From Ascochyta rabiei (lineage: Eukaryota > Ascomycota > Dothideomycetes > Pleosporales > Didymellaceae): a DNA stretch of 64,000 nucleotides. The position numbers and the translations under genes are program-made. Shown here piece after piece: positions 9,129-19,047 of the stretch. Positions within the stretch are counted from its first letter, which is position 1. Each line of letters starts with the position of its first letter. The notes beneath the pieces were generated by a model. It did no database searches and was not told the DNA's origin. It saw nothing but the letters and a program-made list of their open reading frames with translations. The stretch covers positions 1,116,001-1,180,000 of the forward strand of contig NC_082418.1 in NCBI RefSeq assembly GCF_004011695.2, read 5' to 3'.

Positions 9129-11201
9129 ATGTCGCTCAACAAGCGCACTGGTCTCTACGTGATGCCCAGCCATCATGTATATGGTGCAAATTTCACACCA
9201 CGGCCCACGTTCAGCAGCATGGATTCTGTAGCTGGTGAAGCAGAGCTGCCCAGCGTCGATGGCGGGTCAGTCCAGTCTGCGAAAGACAGTAGCACTGCTA
9301 GTATCGCAAGAGAGAAGAAAGACAGGAAGAAAAAGAAGAAACAGTCCATTACGGCGCAAGGCGTTCAACAGGTAGATGTACGTACACCGGGAGCTTCTAC
9401 TCCGCTCGTCAAGGTGACGCCAGCCACTGGCAGTTCCAAAGGCAAGAAAAAGGACGGAGCGCAGCCTGGCAAGAAGCGCAAGCGCAAGAGTGAGCAGGAC
9501 GACAAGACGCTGTCAACGGCCCACACGTCGTTAGGCAGTGGTGGCTTTGTTGTCGGAGAGAACATGCTGCAGGACGTGCAGACTTTCGTCAAGGCCGCTG
9601 GCAATGCTTTTACCGAACGCCCTGCCCCAGCAGCAGCAGCGGAACAGCCTGCGAAGAAGAGGAAGGCAGAGGCTTCTCGCAAGAGCAGCGACAGCGTCGA
9701 TTTCGACCGCATGGCGAAGGAAACTCAATCGGTTGATAAGAAGGCGAAAAAGAAGCTGAAAAAAGAGAAGCGTCGCAGCGCCCGTGGTACCCCAGCTCGT
9801 CCATCCGTGGCAGCCCCAGCTTCTGTCTCTCTGCCTTTGGTTCTCTCTTTGCCGCCTAAGAACACGCCAGTGCCTCTTCCTGCAAACGCTCGCAAGGCAG
9901 ATAGGATCGGTCACAGCGAGTCCCGTCTTGTCGTAGTAGAGACACCCCCCTCGCAGCTTCCAAAAACGCCGGTCAAACTCCCTGGCTCGCCCATCCCGTT
10001 CAAGCTCCCAGAGGCGCTGAAGGCGACAGGACGCAGGAAGTCGGTGAAAGAGGTGGAGGTATCGCCGCCAACGCCGGTCGTGGAGGAAGCACCGTCGTCT
10101 GCGCCTCGCACGCTGAGCGAGGACCAGAGGATCGAAGTCAAGCCGGTTGGTCGCGTGTCACTGACGTCGTCCCACTTGATGAGGTACACGCAGCCGCTGA
10201 ACGACGAAGCCAGGCCCAAGCCCGTCTCGCGAGCAGCATCCGTCGCAGCGTCCACTGCTGGCTCAACAACGTCCGGGGGAACGACTCCAAGCATCCAAGA
10301 GCTCTTCGCCCGCGTCGGCAAGCCGTACTCTCGATCCGGCGCCGAGATCGACCCTTTCGTAGTGCCCGAGGTCAAGAAGAAGGCACACCGGGAGTCGCAC
10401 GACGAAGCCGACGCAGAAGCGTTCACGCAGCGCTACCGCGCCGCGCAAAAGGCCGTCAACTTCTCCGACGAGCTCGAGTACCTCGAGCAAGCGAGCTCGT
10501 GGCGCACCGCAAACGCCGCCCTGGGCCCACCCGCGTGCCTGGGCATCAAAGCCTCGGGCTGCAACACGAAGCGCGAGCAAGTCCTGCGCCTCCGCAGAGG
10601 AGACGCCTCGAACGCGCTCCACCCACCCGCCAGGAGCGACGCCGAGCAAGGCGCTCTCTCAGCAGCCAAGCAGCGCTCCGCAGCCGCTGAGTGCTTCCTC
10701 GCCCACGCCATCTCGGCCCGGGTCCCTGTCGCGCTCGGGCGGCTGTCAGGGGTGTGGAAGCTCTTCTGCCCAGCGTACTCGGACAGGCACGTGGACAAGT
10801 ACGGATGCGGAGCGCGCACGCTGAGCATCTTCTCCGTCGCGGGCCTGGGCAACACCGCGCAAGCCGCTTACACGGCGCGTCTCAGCATCCCGCCGCGCTC
10901 CATGCTGTACAGCATCCTCTCCTTCGCTGCACCGCCGCACGCCAGCTTCCGGCCCACGACGCTCAGGACGGCGGCCGAGGGGTACGCCATGGATGTGGTG
11001 TTCCTGGGCAATGGGTATCTGAGGCTAAGGCTCGACTTGGGGTTGCTGCTCTGTGGGAAGCCGACGCTGACGAGGCTGGGGAAGGGGGTGCGGATGGAGT
11101 TTCTGGGGGTTCATGAGAGTGCGGTCGTGTGGCGCGAGGAGAGGGATGAGCTCGAGGTGGTGGGGAGGAAGCTGTTTGCCAAGTACGACGGGGAAGTGTA
11201 G
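9129..11201 (+). CDS. Lys-rich hypothetical protein, probably nuclear
   Basis: Single exon, 690 aa, from the ATG at 9129. The first roughly 380 residues are disordered and low-complexity, with repeated basic clusters (KKDRKKKKK, GKKRKRKS, KKAKKKLKKEKRRS) that look like nuclear or nucleolar localisation signals. From about residue 395 the sequence becomes ordered, with a helical stretch (ESHDEADAEAFTQRYRAAQ). The C-terminal region contains AHAISARVPV and LFCPAYSDRHVDKYG, with a spread of Cys, and ends KLFAKYDGEV. I recognise no named domain. The ordered C-terminal half is the part to compare with other fungi. From about 10,400 onward the codons become very GC-rich. Confidence 0.8.
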   Translation: MSLNKRTGLYVMPSHHVYGANFTPRPTFSSMDSVAGEAELPSVDGGSVQSAKDSSTASIAREKKDRKKKKKQSITAQGVQQVDVRTPGASTPLVKVTPATGSSKGKKKDGAQPGKKRKRKSEQDDKTLSTAHTSLGSGGFVVGENMLQDVQTFVKAAGNAFTERPAPAAAAEQPAKKRKAEASRKSSDSVDFDRMAKETQSVDKKAKKKLKKEKRRSARGTPARPSVAAPASVSLPLVLSLPPKNTPVPLPANARKADRIGHSESRLVVVETPPSQLPKTPVKLPGSPIPFKLPEALKATGRRKSVKEVEVSPPTPVVEEAPSSAPRTLSEDQRIEVKPVGRVSLTSSHLMRYTQPLNDEARPKPVSRAASVAASTAGSTTSGGTTPSIQELFARVGKPYSRSGAEIDPFVVPEVKKKAHRESHDEADAEAFTQRYRAAQKAVNFSDELEYLEQASSWRTANAALGPPACLGIKASGCNTKREQVLRLRRGDASNALHPPARSDAEQGALSAAKQRSAAAECFLAHAISARVPVALGRLSGVWKLFCPAYSDRHVDKYGCGARTLSIFSVAGLGNTAQAAYTARLSIPPRSMLYSILSFAAPPHASFRPTTLRTAAEGYAMDVVFLGNGYLRLRLDLGLLLCGKPTLTRLGKGVRMEFLGVHESAVVWREERDELEVVGRKLFAKYDGEV

Positions 11202-11247
11202 GTGGTGGGGTGGAGATGACGTGGGGGTAGGATGGTGTAGCTGGATG

Positions 11248-11351
11248 TTGGGTGAGGTGGTTGGATGGGATGGTTGGATGGGATGATTGGATGAGGTGGT
11301 TGGATGAGATGGTTGGATGAGATGGTTGGGTGAGATGATTGGGTGAGACGG
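11248..11351. repeat. 13-bp minisatellite, about 8 copies
   Basis: Tandem units close to TTGGATGAGATGG, with variants at a few positions, run from 11248 to 11351 and degenerate into TGGGTGCGACGG after that. It lies between the stop at 11201 and the 3' end of the minus-strand mS41 gene, that is, between convergent 3' ends. All of 11202-11574 is otherwise without a supported gene. Confidence 0.9.
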
Positions 11352-11574
11352 TGGGTGCGACGGTCATAGGTGGTGAATTCGGGGTGAGATGGCGTGGAGT
11401 CATGGGTGGTCAAGGTTGCAGGTCAAGGTTGCAGGTGTAAGTGTGCTTTGTACGGGCAGTCCAAGTACGCCAGGAGACGAGTCGCTGGCCAGAACCGTGG
11501 TAGTGTACATTCTCGAATACACGCTCTTGTACAGTGTTAAGAGAGAAGAAAAACAACAAGAAACCAAACACGCT

Positions 11575-12300
11575 CTACCTCGCCTTCTCCTTGTTCTCGG
11601 CGGCCCTCCGCTTCGCCCTGACCTCGGCCCTCCTTCGCTCGCCGCCGTCGACCTTGTGTCCGCGCGTGTGCTCCCACATGCCCTCCTGCAGGCGTATGCG
11701 GGCGCGCAGGCCGTCGCTGCCCTTGAGGGGCTCGACGTAGCTGCCCTTGATGGTCTTGGCGCCCTTGAGCAGGACGCCGTGGACGGGGCGCAGGGCGGCG
11801 AGCGGGGCGGCGGGGGCGTGGCGCGGGGGCACGTTGACGACGAGGCGGCGGGTGCCGGGGGTGTGTGTGGCCGTGGGGCTGGCGGCGCGCGGGCTGATGG
11901 AGTTGCCCAGGTGCGGGTTCGGGGCGACGGGGGCCTCGACGACGGCCAGCTCGGCGACGCCGTCGGCAACGTGCTGGCAGTCGCCGCCGACGCCGTACTC
12001 GCCGTTGCGGAACTTGTCGCGCCAGTGCAGCAGGTAGCGGCGCGAGCGGGCGGGCTCGATGCCCAGCTCCTTCAGCTGCGGCGAGGTGAGGGTGAAGAGG
12101 GCGTCCCACGAGGGGATCTTGGTGGCGTGCGCCGACAGCCCGCGGCCGATGGCGGTCAGGAAGGCGGCGGTGTCGGGGATGAAGGGCGTCGCTTTGGGGA
12201 CGGGCCGCATGGGGATCGAGTGCTGCAGCTTGCGCACGCAGGTCCTGGGCGCGGACACGACGGCCGTCGAGGCGTGGAGGAGCGGGCGTCGGAGGATCAT
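11575..12300 (-). CDS. FYV4: Mitochondrial small-subunit ribosomal protein mS41 (IGR motif)
   Basis: Single exon, 241 aa, from the ATG at 12300. The N terminus is rich in Arg, Ser and Ala with no acidic residues, as expected for a mitochondrial presequence. Residues about 45-103 form the IGR motif domain: FLTAIGRGLS (Ile51-Gly52-Arg53), then SWDALFTLTSPQLKELGI and the RRYLLHWRDKF block. This is the signature of Fyv4/mS41 in the yeast mitochondrial small ribosomal subunit. The tail is Lys/Arg-rich (ERRRAEVRAKRRAAENKEKAR). It is divergent to ARC40 and shares a 392-bp intergenic promoter region with it. Confidence 0.85.
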   Translation of the reverse strand: MILRRPLLHASTAVVSAPRTCVRKLQHSIPMRPVPKATPFIPDTAAFLTAIGRGLSAHATKIPSWDALFTLTSPQLKELGIEPARSRRYLLHWRDKFRNGEYGVGGDCQHVADGVAELAVVEAPVAPNPHLGNSISPRAASPTATHTPGTRRLVVNVPPRHAPAAPLAALRPVHGVLLKGAKTIKGSYVEPLKGSDGLRARIRLQEGMWEHTRGHKVDGGERRRAEVRAKRRAAENKEKAR

Positions 12301-12692
12301 GGCGGCGGGTGTGCGGTGGCGGTGGTGGCGGTGGGTGGTGCTGCCGGGGGTGGTGCTGCTGGTGGTGGTGGTGGTGGTGGTGCTGCGTGTGGTGCTGCTG
12401 CCGGTGCTGGAGTCGTTCGCTGAGGCCCCGTCGACGAGCCTGAACTTTTCCGCCCGAGGCGCCAAGACATCCAGCTCCCGCTCCCGCACCCACGCCCACG
12501 CCCACGCCCACTCGACGCCGTCCGTGCGCCAGCTCCTCGACACGTCCCCGCCCGCCGTCACCGCTGAAACACCGCCCCTCTGCCTCCACCTCCACCTCCA
12601 CCCACACTCACACCCACACCCACACCCACACCCACACCCGGCAGTAGTAGAGAGTCTCCTACTGCTCCCCGCCCCGCCCCGCCCCCTCCACC
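12301..12692. promoter_or_regulatory. Shared divergent promoter of mS41 and ARC40 with triplet and CACACC repeats
   Basis: 392 bp between two divergent start codons. It holds a (GGT)7 run at 12361-12381 and a CCCACA repeat tract at about 12603-12639, both strongly strand-asymmetric. Long open frames cross it only because of the GC-rich simple sequence; none is supported as a gene. Confidence 0.6.
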
Positions 12693-13787
12693 ATGGCCGC
12701 CCCCGAAGTGCACCACCTCTTCCACCACCCCATCGCCGACCACTCCTTCTCGGCCGACCGCCAGACGCTCGCCGTGGCCCGCGACACCCACGTCGACTTG
12801 TACGCAAGGTCCGGCAGCACCTTCAAGCTGCAGGACGAGCTGACGGGCCACGACAAGACGGTCACGGGCGTCGACATCGCCCCCAACAGCCGCAAGATCG
12901 TCACGTGCTCCCAGGACCGCAACGCCTACGTCTGGGAGCCCTCGCCCCAGGGCTGGAAGCCCACCCTCGTCCTGCTGCGCATCAACCGCGCCGCCACCTG
13001 CGTCCGCTGGGCCCCCTCGGAGACCAAGTTCGCCGTCGGCTCCGGCGCCCGCCTGATCCCCGTCTGCTACTTCGAGCAGGAGGACAACTGGTGGGTCTCC
13101 AAGCACATCAAGAAGCCCATCCGCTCCACCGTCACCGCCGTCGCCTGGCACCCCAACTCGGTCCTGCTGGCTGCCGGCTCCACCGACGGCCACGCCCGCG
13201 TCCTGTCCTCGTTCGTCAAGGGCGTCGACCCCCGCCCGGAGCCCTCGGCCTGGGGCGAGCGCCTGCCCTTCAACACCGTCTGCGGCGAGTTCCTCAACAA
13301 CACCGCCGGCTGGGTCCACAGCGTCGCCTTCTCGCCCTCGGGCAACGCCCTGGCCTTTGCCTCGCACGACAGCACCCTCACCGTCGTCTACCCCTCGGCC
13401 CCGGACCAGCCCCCGAGCGCCGTCGTCAGCATCAGCACCCAGGTCCTGCCCTTCATGTCGCTCGTCTGGAGCGCCGAGGACGAGATCATCGCCGCCGGCT
13501 ACAACTGCGAGGCCTACCGTCTGCACGGCTCCGAGCAGGGCTGGCAGCTCGCCGGCTCGCTCGAGACCAAGGGCCGCCCTGGCCTGGCCGAGGCCCGCGA
13601 CGAGAGCGCCTTCAACATGTTCCGCCAGATGGACCTCAAGGGCAAGAGCTCCGCCGACGACACCAAGCTCAACACCGTCCACCAGAACACCATCAGCACC
13701 ATCCGCAGCTACCAGGAGACCGCCGGCAAAGTCACCCAGATCAGCTCGAGCGGTGTGGATGGAAGGGTAGTCATTTGGAACCTCTAA
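12693..13787 (+). CDS. ARC40: Arp2/3 complex subunit 1 (ARPC1/Arc40), WD-repeat protein
   Basis: Single exon, 364 aa. The protein is a WD40 propeller with recognisable family segments: HPIADHSFS near the N terminus, LTGHDKTVTGVDIAP, SQDRNAYVWE, LRINRAATCVRWAP, VTAVAWHPNSVLLAAGS and the terminal SGVDGRVVIWNL. Length and order fit ARPC1/Arc40, the subunit that supports Arp2/3 structure and nucleation-promoting-factor binding in branched actin assembly at cortical patches. Codon use is extremely biased to C/G at third positions, much more than in neighbouring genes, which suggests high expression. Antisense and alternative-frame ORFs across this gene are by-products of that bias. Confidence 0.95.
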   Translation: MAAPEVHHLFHHPIADHSFSADRQTLAVARDTHVDLYARSGSTFKLQDELTGHDKTVTGVDIAPNSRKIVTCSQDRNAYVWEPSPQGWKPTLVLLRINRAATCVRWAPSETKFAVGSGARLIPVCYFEQEDNWWVSKHIKKPIRSTVTAVAWHPNSVLLAAGSTDGHARVLSSFVKGVDPRPEPSAWGERLPFNTVCGEFLNNTAGWVHSVAFSPSGNALAFASHDSTLTVVYPSAPDQPPSAVVSISTQVLPFMSLVWSAEDEIIAAGYNCEAYRLHGSEQGWQLAGSLETKGRPGLAEARDESAFNMFRQMDLKGKSSADDTKLNTVHQNTISTIRSYQETAGKVTQISSSGVDGRVVIWNL

Positions 13788-13840
13788 ACAACCTACAATC
13801 TACTACAACATTCGATGTGGTATATGTCTTTTACCAGGTC

Positions 13841-14270
13841 CATCTCACAAGCTAGTCATGATTGATTACCAATTCATTTCCCCTTGTAATCGAACAAACA
13901 AACCATGTCTACATGTCCTTGCCTAACTAGCACAAGTAGAGTATTAGAAGTGAACACTAAGTAAACCCTTAAAAAACCTACATTGTACTATTAATTAAGT
14001 TAACTTATATTACATCCTATCTTATAAGGCAGTTATAATTAATTACTAATTTATTCTCTCTTATAATTAAACAAACAAACTATGTCTACATGTCCTTGCC
14101 TAACTAGCACAAGTAGAGTATTAGAAGTAAACACCAAGTAAACCCTTAAATAATCCCACATTGTACCATTAATCAAGATGATTTCCATTACATCTTATCT
14201 CACAAGGCAGTCAGTCATGATTGATCATGAATTCATTAAATCCCGTAAACAAGACAAAAACCAAAGCAAA
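13841..14270. repeat. 177-bp tandem repeat (about 2.3 copies) with RIP-like transitions
   Basis: The segment beginning at about 13841 recurs with a period of 177 bp; ATGTCTACATGTCC starts at 13905 and again at 14082. A third partial copy starts near 14205. A 46-base core around this motif is identical in copies 1 and 2. The end of copy 1 and the start of copy 2 differ from the other copies mainly by C-to-T or G-to-A, so a more AT-rich block of about 120 bp (about 13955-14080) spans their junction. It lies between the convergent 3' ends of ARC40 and the Zn2Cys6 gene; 13788-14406 contains no supported gene. Confidence 0.85.
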
Positions 14271-14406
14271 GCAAAACAAGCCAAAACAACGTTTGCCTGC
14301 ATTGCGTCGCCCAAGCAGCGAAAGTGGAGTATCGAACGTAAAGAGCAAGAGAACCGTTGGCAAACGCATATCATACAATCCATCTCCAGCCCGTCTCCAA
14401 CCCAGC

Positions 14407-17124
14407 TCATCCAAAACCGGTAAAGCCGGTAGGAAAGGCATCCATGGTGCCCTGTCCCACAGGCAAGGCGCTGCCCACGCCGACACCCTGCGTCTGGTTG
14501 TCGTTGAGGAACCAGCTCCAGTCCTGGTCAATGTCCATGGGCATGTGCTGCCAGCTGAAGTTGTTGGTCGGCAGCGGGAAGTTGCTCATGCTGTCGTCGT
14601 TGATTTGCGTCTGTACGTTTCCACCAGAGCTGGAGCCTAGTTTCGGAAGGACTCTTCCTCCTCCTCCGGCTGTCGTCGTCGTCGTCGAAGGGGAATCCTC
14701 GGCGTTGAGCGTCGTCCAGTTGTAGAAGCCGTCGTACGCAACAAACGGCGAGGGGTCCAGCGCTGCAAACGTCGACGGCGTGTGCGTCGGCGGCGAGAGG
14801 GTGGATTGGGGCGTCAGGTTCATCGACGCCGGTGCCTGCTGCGGAAACAGACTCGCGCCGCTCAGCCCGCCCGTCTCGCTCGTCGGCGTGTACAGCGCCT
14901 GTCCTGTGCTGGCGCTGCGCCCGGACACCGAGCCTCCCGGCGATAGCGAGGGAAGTGGTGGCAGCGGGCCCTTGAGCGTGCGCCCCCCGCGCCGGATCGA
15001 GATGGTGCCAAAGTACGGGATGACCATGTCGTCGCATTCGCCGTCGTCGCAGGGGCCGTTGGTCGGCGTACATCCGCTTTTGAATTTGGCTTGCATCTTC
15101 TCAAGCACCTCGGCCGACTGGAGCGCCACTTTGCCGCCCTTTTCGCTCGACGCGCGCCGGAAGATGTCGATGCTGATCTCGATCAGGCGGACGTCGCCCT
15201 CGAGCTCCTGCATGCTCTTGGCGTCTTGCACGACCGCTGCGAAGTTGAACAGTCCGATTTGGATGAGCACGGCAGAGGTGAAGCCGATGAAGTCGACCGC
15301 CTTGCATTCGTACAGGGGCTGCACGGTGCCGGTCCGCAGGGCCTGGTACAGGCGCAACACCTCACGCGAGCCGTTGAGACAGGCGGTGCGTGAGTAGGTG
15401 AAGCGCGAGTTTGTCGCCGACTTGAGCATAAAGGGGAGGTGGAGATAGACACGGATCTGGTGGTAGACCATCTGCGCCATGATACGCTCCCGGAGCTCAG
15501 CAGCGTTCGATTCGGGCGTCGCGAGGAGCTCGGAGAAGTCCAGCCAGGTGGGATCGACCTTCTTCCAGAGCGTCTCGAGCTCTTGGTCGAGCTGCAGTGC
15601 CCAGGCAAACGACTGCTCAGCCGTACCTTGGTTGCGGTCGATGACGCGTCCTGCCAGCTTGGACACGTTGTTGATGAATACCAGGGGGTGCATAAACTCC
15701 CCGCCAAAGTCGGGCATACTGAGATCGCAGTGCGAGTCGCTGATGCCGTACGGCAGACCAAGCAGAAGAGACAGGAAGCGATCGCCATGGTAAAGACCCC
15801 ACCAGATGGTCTCGTGAGCCACCGATGCAGTACGTTTGCGGTGGAGCCCCTGCGGGTGTTAGCTGCGATGCGCGTGATCAAGTCACTCAACATACCATGA
15901 GCTGGGCGTACATCAACCCCTTGCGGTAGCAGATCCACGCCCGTCGCGGTTGGCCTACGTCGGCGAACCATTTCGACTTCAGAATGAGGCATTCCATGCC
16001 TTCTAGACTAGCGGCGTACTCATCATCCGACAGGACCCATCGATCGACCGTCTCGATATATCGCTCCACGTCGTCGTCTTCGGCGGAAGAGCAAATACCA
16101 ACGGCCAGGACAACTGTACCGATGGCTCCGATATTCCCACTTGCCAAGGCTTGCGCAGCAAATTGTGGCAGTGTTTGCTCCGGGCCAGATGTACCGCTGC
16201 ACTTCCGCCTCCATGTTTGCCACCAGTCGCTGTTGCTGTTGAGGATCTTGGTGAGCTGGTCGTAAGGAGGTAGCATAGCAATGAGAGCCTGCTTCACCCT
16301 CTCCCTCTTCGCTGATGTGGCTGGTGACTCTTCGGGTACATCGTCAGGATGTTTGTTGACGACAGTATATCTATCATCAGCTCCATCGTCCGGTTGTGGA
16401 AGCAAAGGCTTGTGTTGTGGTCCCATGCGTGCCTTGATCTTCTCTTCGGCATCGTTGAGCTACCAGTGTAAGCAAGCTTGACTCGGAAGGATAGGCCGAA
16501 GAGACTTACAGCATCCTCAAACACTGAGAGGATAGGGATATGGTGACGTCCGTTGTTCGATGCTGGCACGCGTTGAATGTCCTGGAGGATGTTGGATGAA
16601 GCTTCGGAAGACAGCGGTGTTGGCGGGAAGGTGTCCTTGGTGTACACGTTTCTTGGTGACATCGTCTCTGCTTGGCTCCGGTGACTTGGGCTGTCGGATT
16701 TGACACTCTTCTCCTCCAACAAAGAATCAACGAGGGCCTCTAACCGCGAGACCCTCTCGCGAAGGTTCTTCCTGTGGTCGACAACGACATCTGGACTTGC
16801 ATTCTCCTGGTCGATGCATCGACTGCCCCTGGCGAAGCACTCGGAGCAGACATCTGGGTTATCGGACTGGAAGATGCATCGGATCTTGCGGCGGCGGCCT
16901 GGGGTACGTCAGAGACGGGCAGGGAATGGAAGCGTACGCATAGAAAGCAGAAGGGTGGAGTAGATGGCAGGCGTGATTGATTGTATGCAGTGTACGACGA
17001 GAAAGAAGAGCATGTGTGAGACGAGCGAGTGCAGAAGGCAAAACCGGACGCACGTACATTCGAAGCAACTATGCGTGCCCTTCCGCATCTTCTTCCGAGT
17101 CGGCAACGAGTCTTCCTTGGGCAT
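14407..17124 (-). CDS. Zn2Cys6 (fungal-type) transcription factor with Fungal_trans domain
   Basis: Four exons on the minus strand: 17058-17124, 16510-16898, 15896-16459, 14407-15849, giving 820 aa. Introns are 159, 50 and 46 bp. The zinc cluster reads CFEC-RRRKIRC, then after a loop VCSECFARGSRC, with the first intron splitting the codon of its second Cys. A short coiled-coil linker follows (RKNLRERVSRLEALVDSLLEE). The middle homology region contains ETIWWGLYHGDRFLSLLLGLPYG, typical of the fungal-specific transcription factor domain. The C-terminal tail is Ser/Pro/Thr-rich with an acidic, aromatic end that could activate transcription. The start is the first in-frame ATG after an upstream stop. 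Targets cannot be inferred from context. Confidence 0.88.
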
Positions 17125-17947
17125 ATTGATGGTGGGTGTCTCTTCGCACCAGTCTCGCACTGTTGCACTGCTGCGAGAGTTTCGTCCGGACTTCAAGAGG
17201 TTGCGTGCACAAGCCTATATGAAGACGAAATCAACGCGCACCTGAAACCCAGGTTCTGAATAGAAAGCAATGACGACTGTGAGACGCGGAAACTGCAGAA
17301 ACCGCAGATGACAGGGTCTGGGACAACGGTGGTGGAATCAAAGGGAATCGAAGAGGGTCGGACGAGAGTTCGTCCGCGATGTTGGTGGATTGGTCAAACG
17401 CCCAGGACTGCTGACAGAGACGGGTGCTTCGGTCTTGGTGGCGAAGCCCAAGCCAATAGGCATCTTCGCGGTGCGATGAAGGCTGTGCTGATTTCTCGAT
17501 TAGGACCTTCCTGGAGATTGCGGACAATGCGAGCTGCCGCGGGCACCCGAAACACCGACATGTAAATCCTGCCCCCGCGTTGTTCGAAGGGCTTTCCTTG
17601 GGGGCGGAGGTCGGCAAGTGCGATGGCAGTGGCATGGCACTGGGCAGCATGGCATGGTGCGCGTTAGGACCCGGGCAACTCCCTGCGATCTGCGCAGGCC
17701 AGCAGCCCTACCGATTGATTCATCACAGCCACAAGACAGGACGTCATCCCTGAACGCATACACGAGCTCCACGCACGAGGCTACACGCCGCGCGTAGGCC
17801 AGGGAAACACGCTGGCCTGTCTACCAGTACCTACACCGTCGTGACCGTCTACCCAATTGCACGTGCTCTGCCCTGCTGCCCCGTTGTGCACAGGATCCGG
17901 GCTTCCGCATAGGGTACTTTTGCGCCTAGGCTTGTCCATGCTACACC
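17125..17947. other. Intergenic between two divergent genes
   Basis: About 820 bp separating the Zn2Cys6 gene (minus) from the small membrane-protein gene (plus). No coding frame of convincing composition is seen. It presumably holds both promoters. Confidence 0.45.
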
Positions 17948-18672
17948 ATGGACGTCCCTGCACAGGCTGCATCACACAAGCACCGCCAAAAGCAATTCCT
18001 GCCGCCCAGTCCACCTCTCTCTCCACCAACTGCACGGCGCAGACACAAGAGGCGCCACGATGACGAATTCGCAAAGCTGGCAGCCACGCCGTTGCCGTCT
18101 CCCACTCTGTCTGCGGCATTCGACAAGGAAGACAAGCCAGAACCGCTCCTCACGAGGGTACGCCCTTGCTCCCATGCTGCTGGAAACCCGACTAACAAGA
18201 GGAGCAGATCGTCTTGACTCCAGTCCTGTTCACATCCTTCCTCTTCTCCCTCTTCCTCGTCAACGCCCAAGACCGCGCCCGCCGCGCAGCAGCCCACACC
18301 CCGCCTTCCTCCTACCTGGCCTACCTCTTCCCCTCCGCCTGGCTGGACCCCGAACCCTACCAGGACCACAGCGACTCCACCTGGGGCCGTCGCGGCGCTG
18401 CTGGGCACGTCGAGCCCCATGGCGCCGTAGCCCCCAAGCCCGGCCAGCTTGACGGCGCTCAGGGAGACGAGCGAGCGAGGACGGCCAAGGACGGGAAGAG
18501 GAAGAGGAGCTGGCACCTGAACAAAAAGATTGGAAAAATGGCGAGACTGGAGGTTAGCGATGCGTTTGACAGCCAGGGAAAGGTGGTCGTGGTTATGATG
18601 GCTACCATGGTGTTTGGTGTTATTGGGCTTTGGGTCGGCATGCGGTGGATCTGGAGATCCATGTTTGGGTGA
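17948..18672 (+). CDS. Small two-TM hypothetical membrane protein
   Basis: Exons 17948-18157 and 18208-18672, with a 50-bp intron containing the branch-like GACTAAC, give 224 aa. The N terminus is Pro/Arg-rich and disordered. A first membrane segment (VLTPVLFTSFLFSLFLV) directly follows the splice junction. A polar middle comes next, and a second membrane segment lies near the C terminus (VVVVMMATMVFGVIGLWVG) after the helix KKIGKMARLEVSDAF. I recognise no named family. The spacing of the two segments and the conserved-looking pre-TM helix suggest a real conserved fungal protein of the endomembrane system, but this is inference. Confidence 0.7.
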
Positions 18673-19047
18673 GCATCACGTCTTATGGGAAGAATGACAG
18701 GTAACGAGTCGGGTGTTTTTGGGCATGGGCATTTCACGAGGCGTTGTGTAACGAGATGGGAGGCACGCAGCTACACGAATGGATAGACAAAATATAGGGT
18801 GTATATATATATATATATAAATTACAAGCAAACACAGAGAAACCTGACTCTCATTCCGAGCCTTGATAGTTCAAGACGTCGTTTGCTCAGACTACGCTTC
18901 GTGTGTGTATCATACAGCGATGGCTGCCACTACCCACTTCGAACCGTGTCCCTTACACTCGTCGTGTGCTACCTTCGTTGCAGTCTGACGCCCTTCAACC
19001 GGCGAGTCAGTGAGGGTACCCGCTCTCCTCACTCGAGCGTGTCCGAC
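18673..19047. other. Intergenic with (TA)9 microsatellite
   Basis: A pure TA run lies at about 18802-18819, between two convergent 3' ends. Nothing else is supported. Confidence 0.6.

Noticed and set aside
12059..13855. Long open frames (up to 598 codons plus, 374 minus) overlapping mS41 and ARC40
   Set aside because: They run over the clear WD40 and IGR-domain genes and consist of Pro/Arg/His- or Gly/Val/Asp-rich sequence, as expected from the GC-rich third positions and simple repeats.
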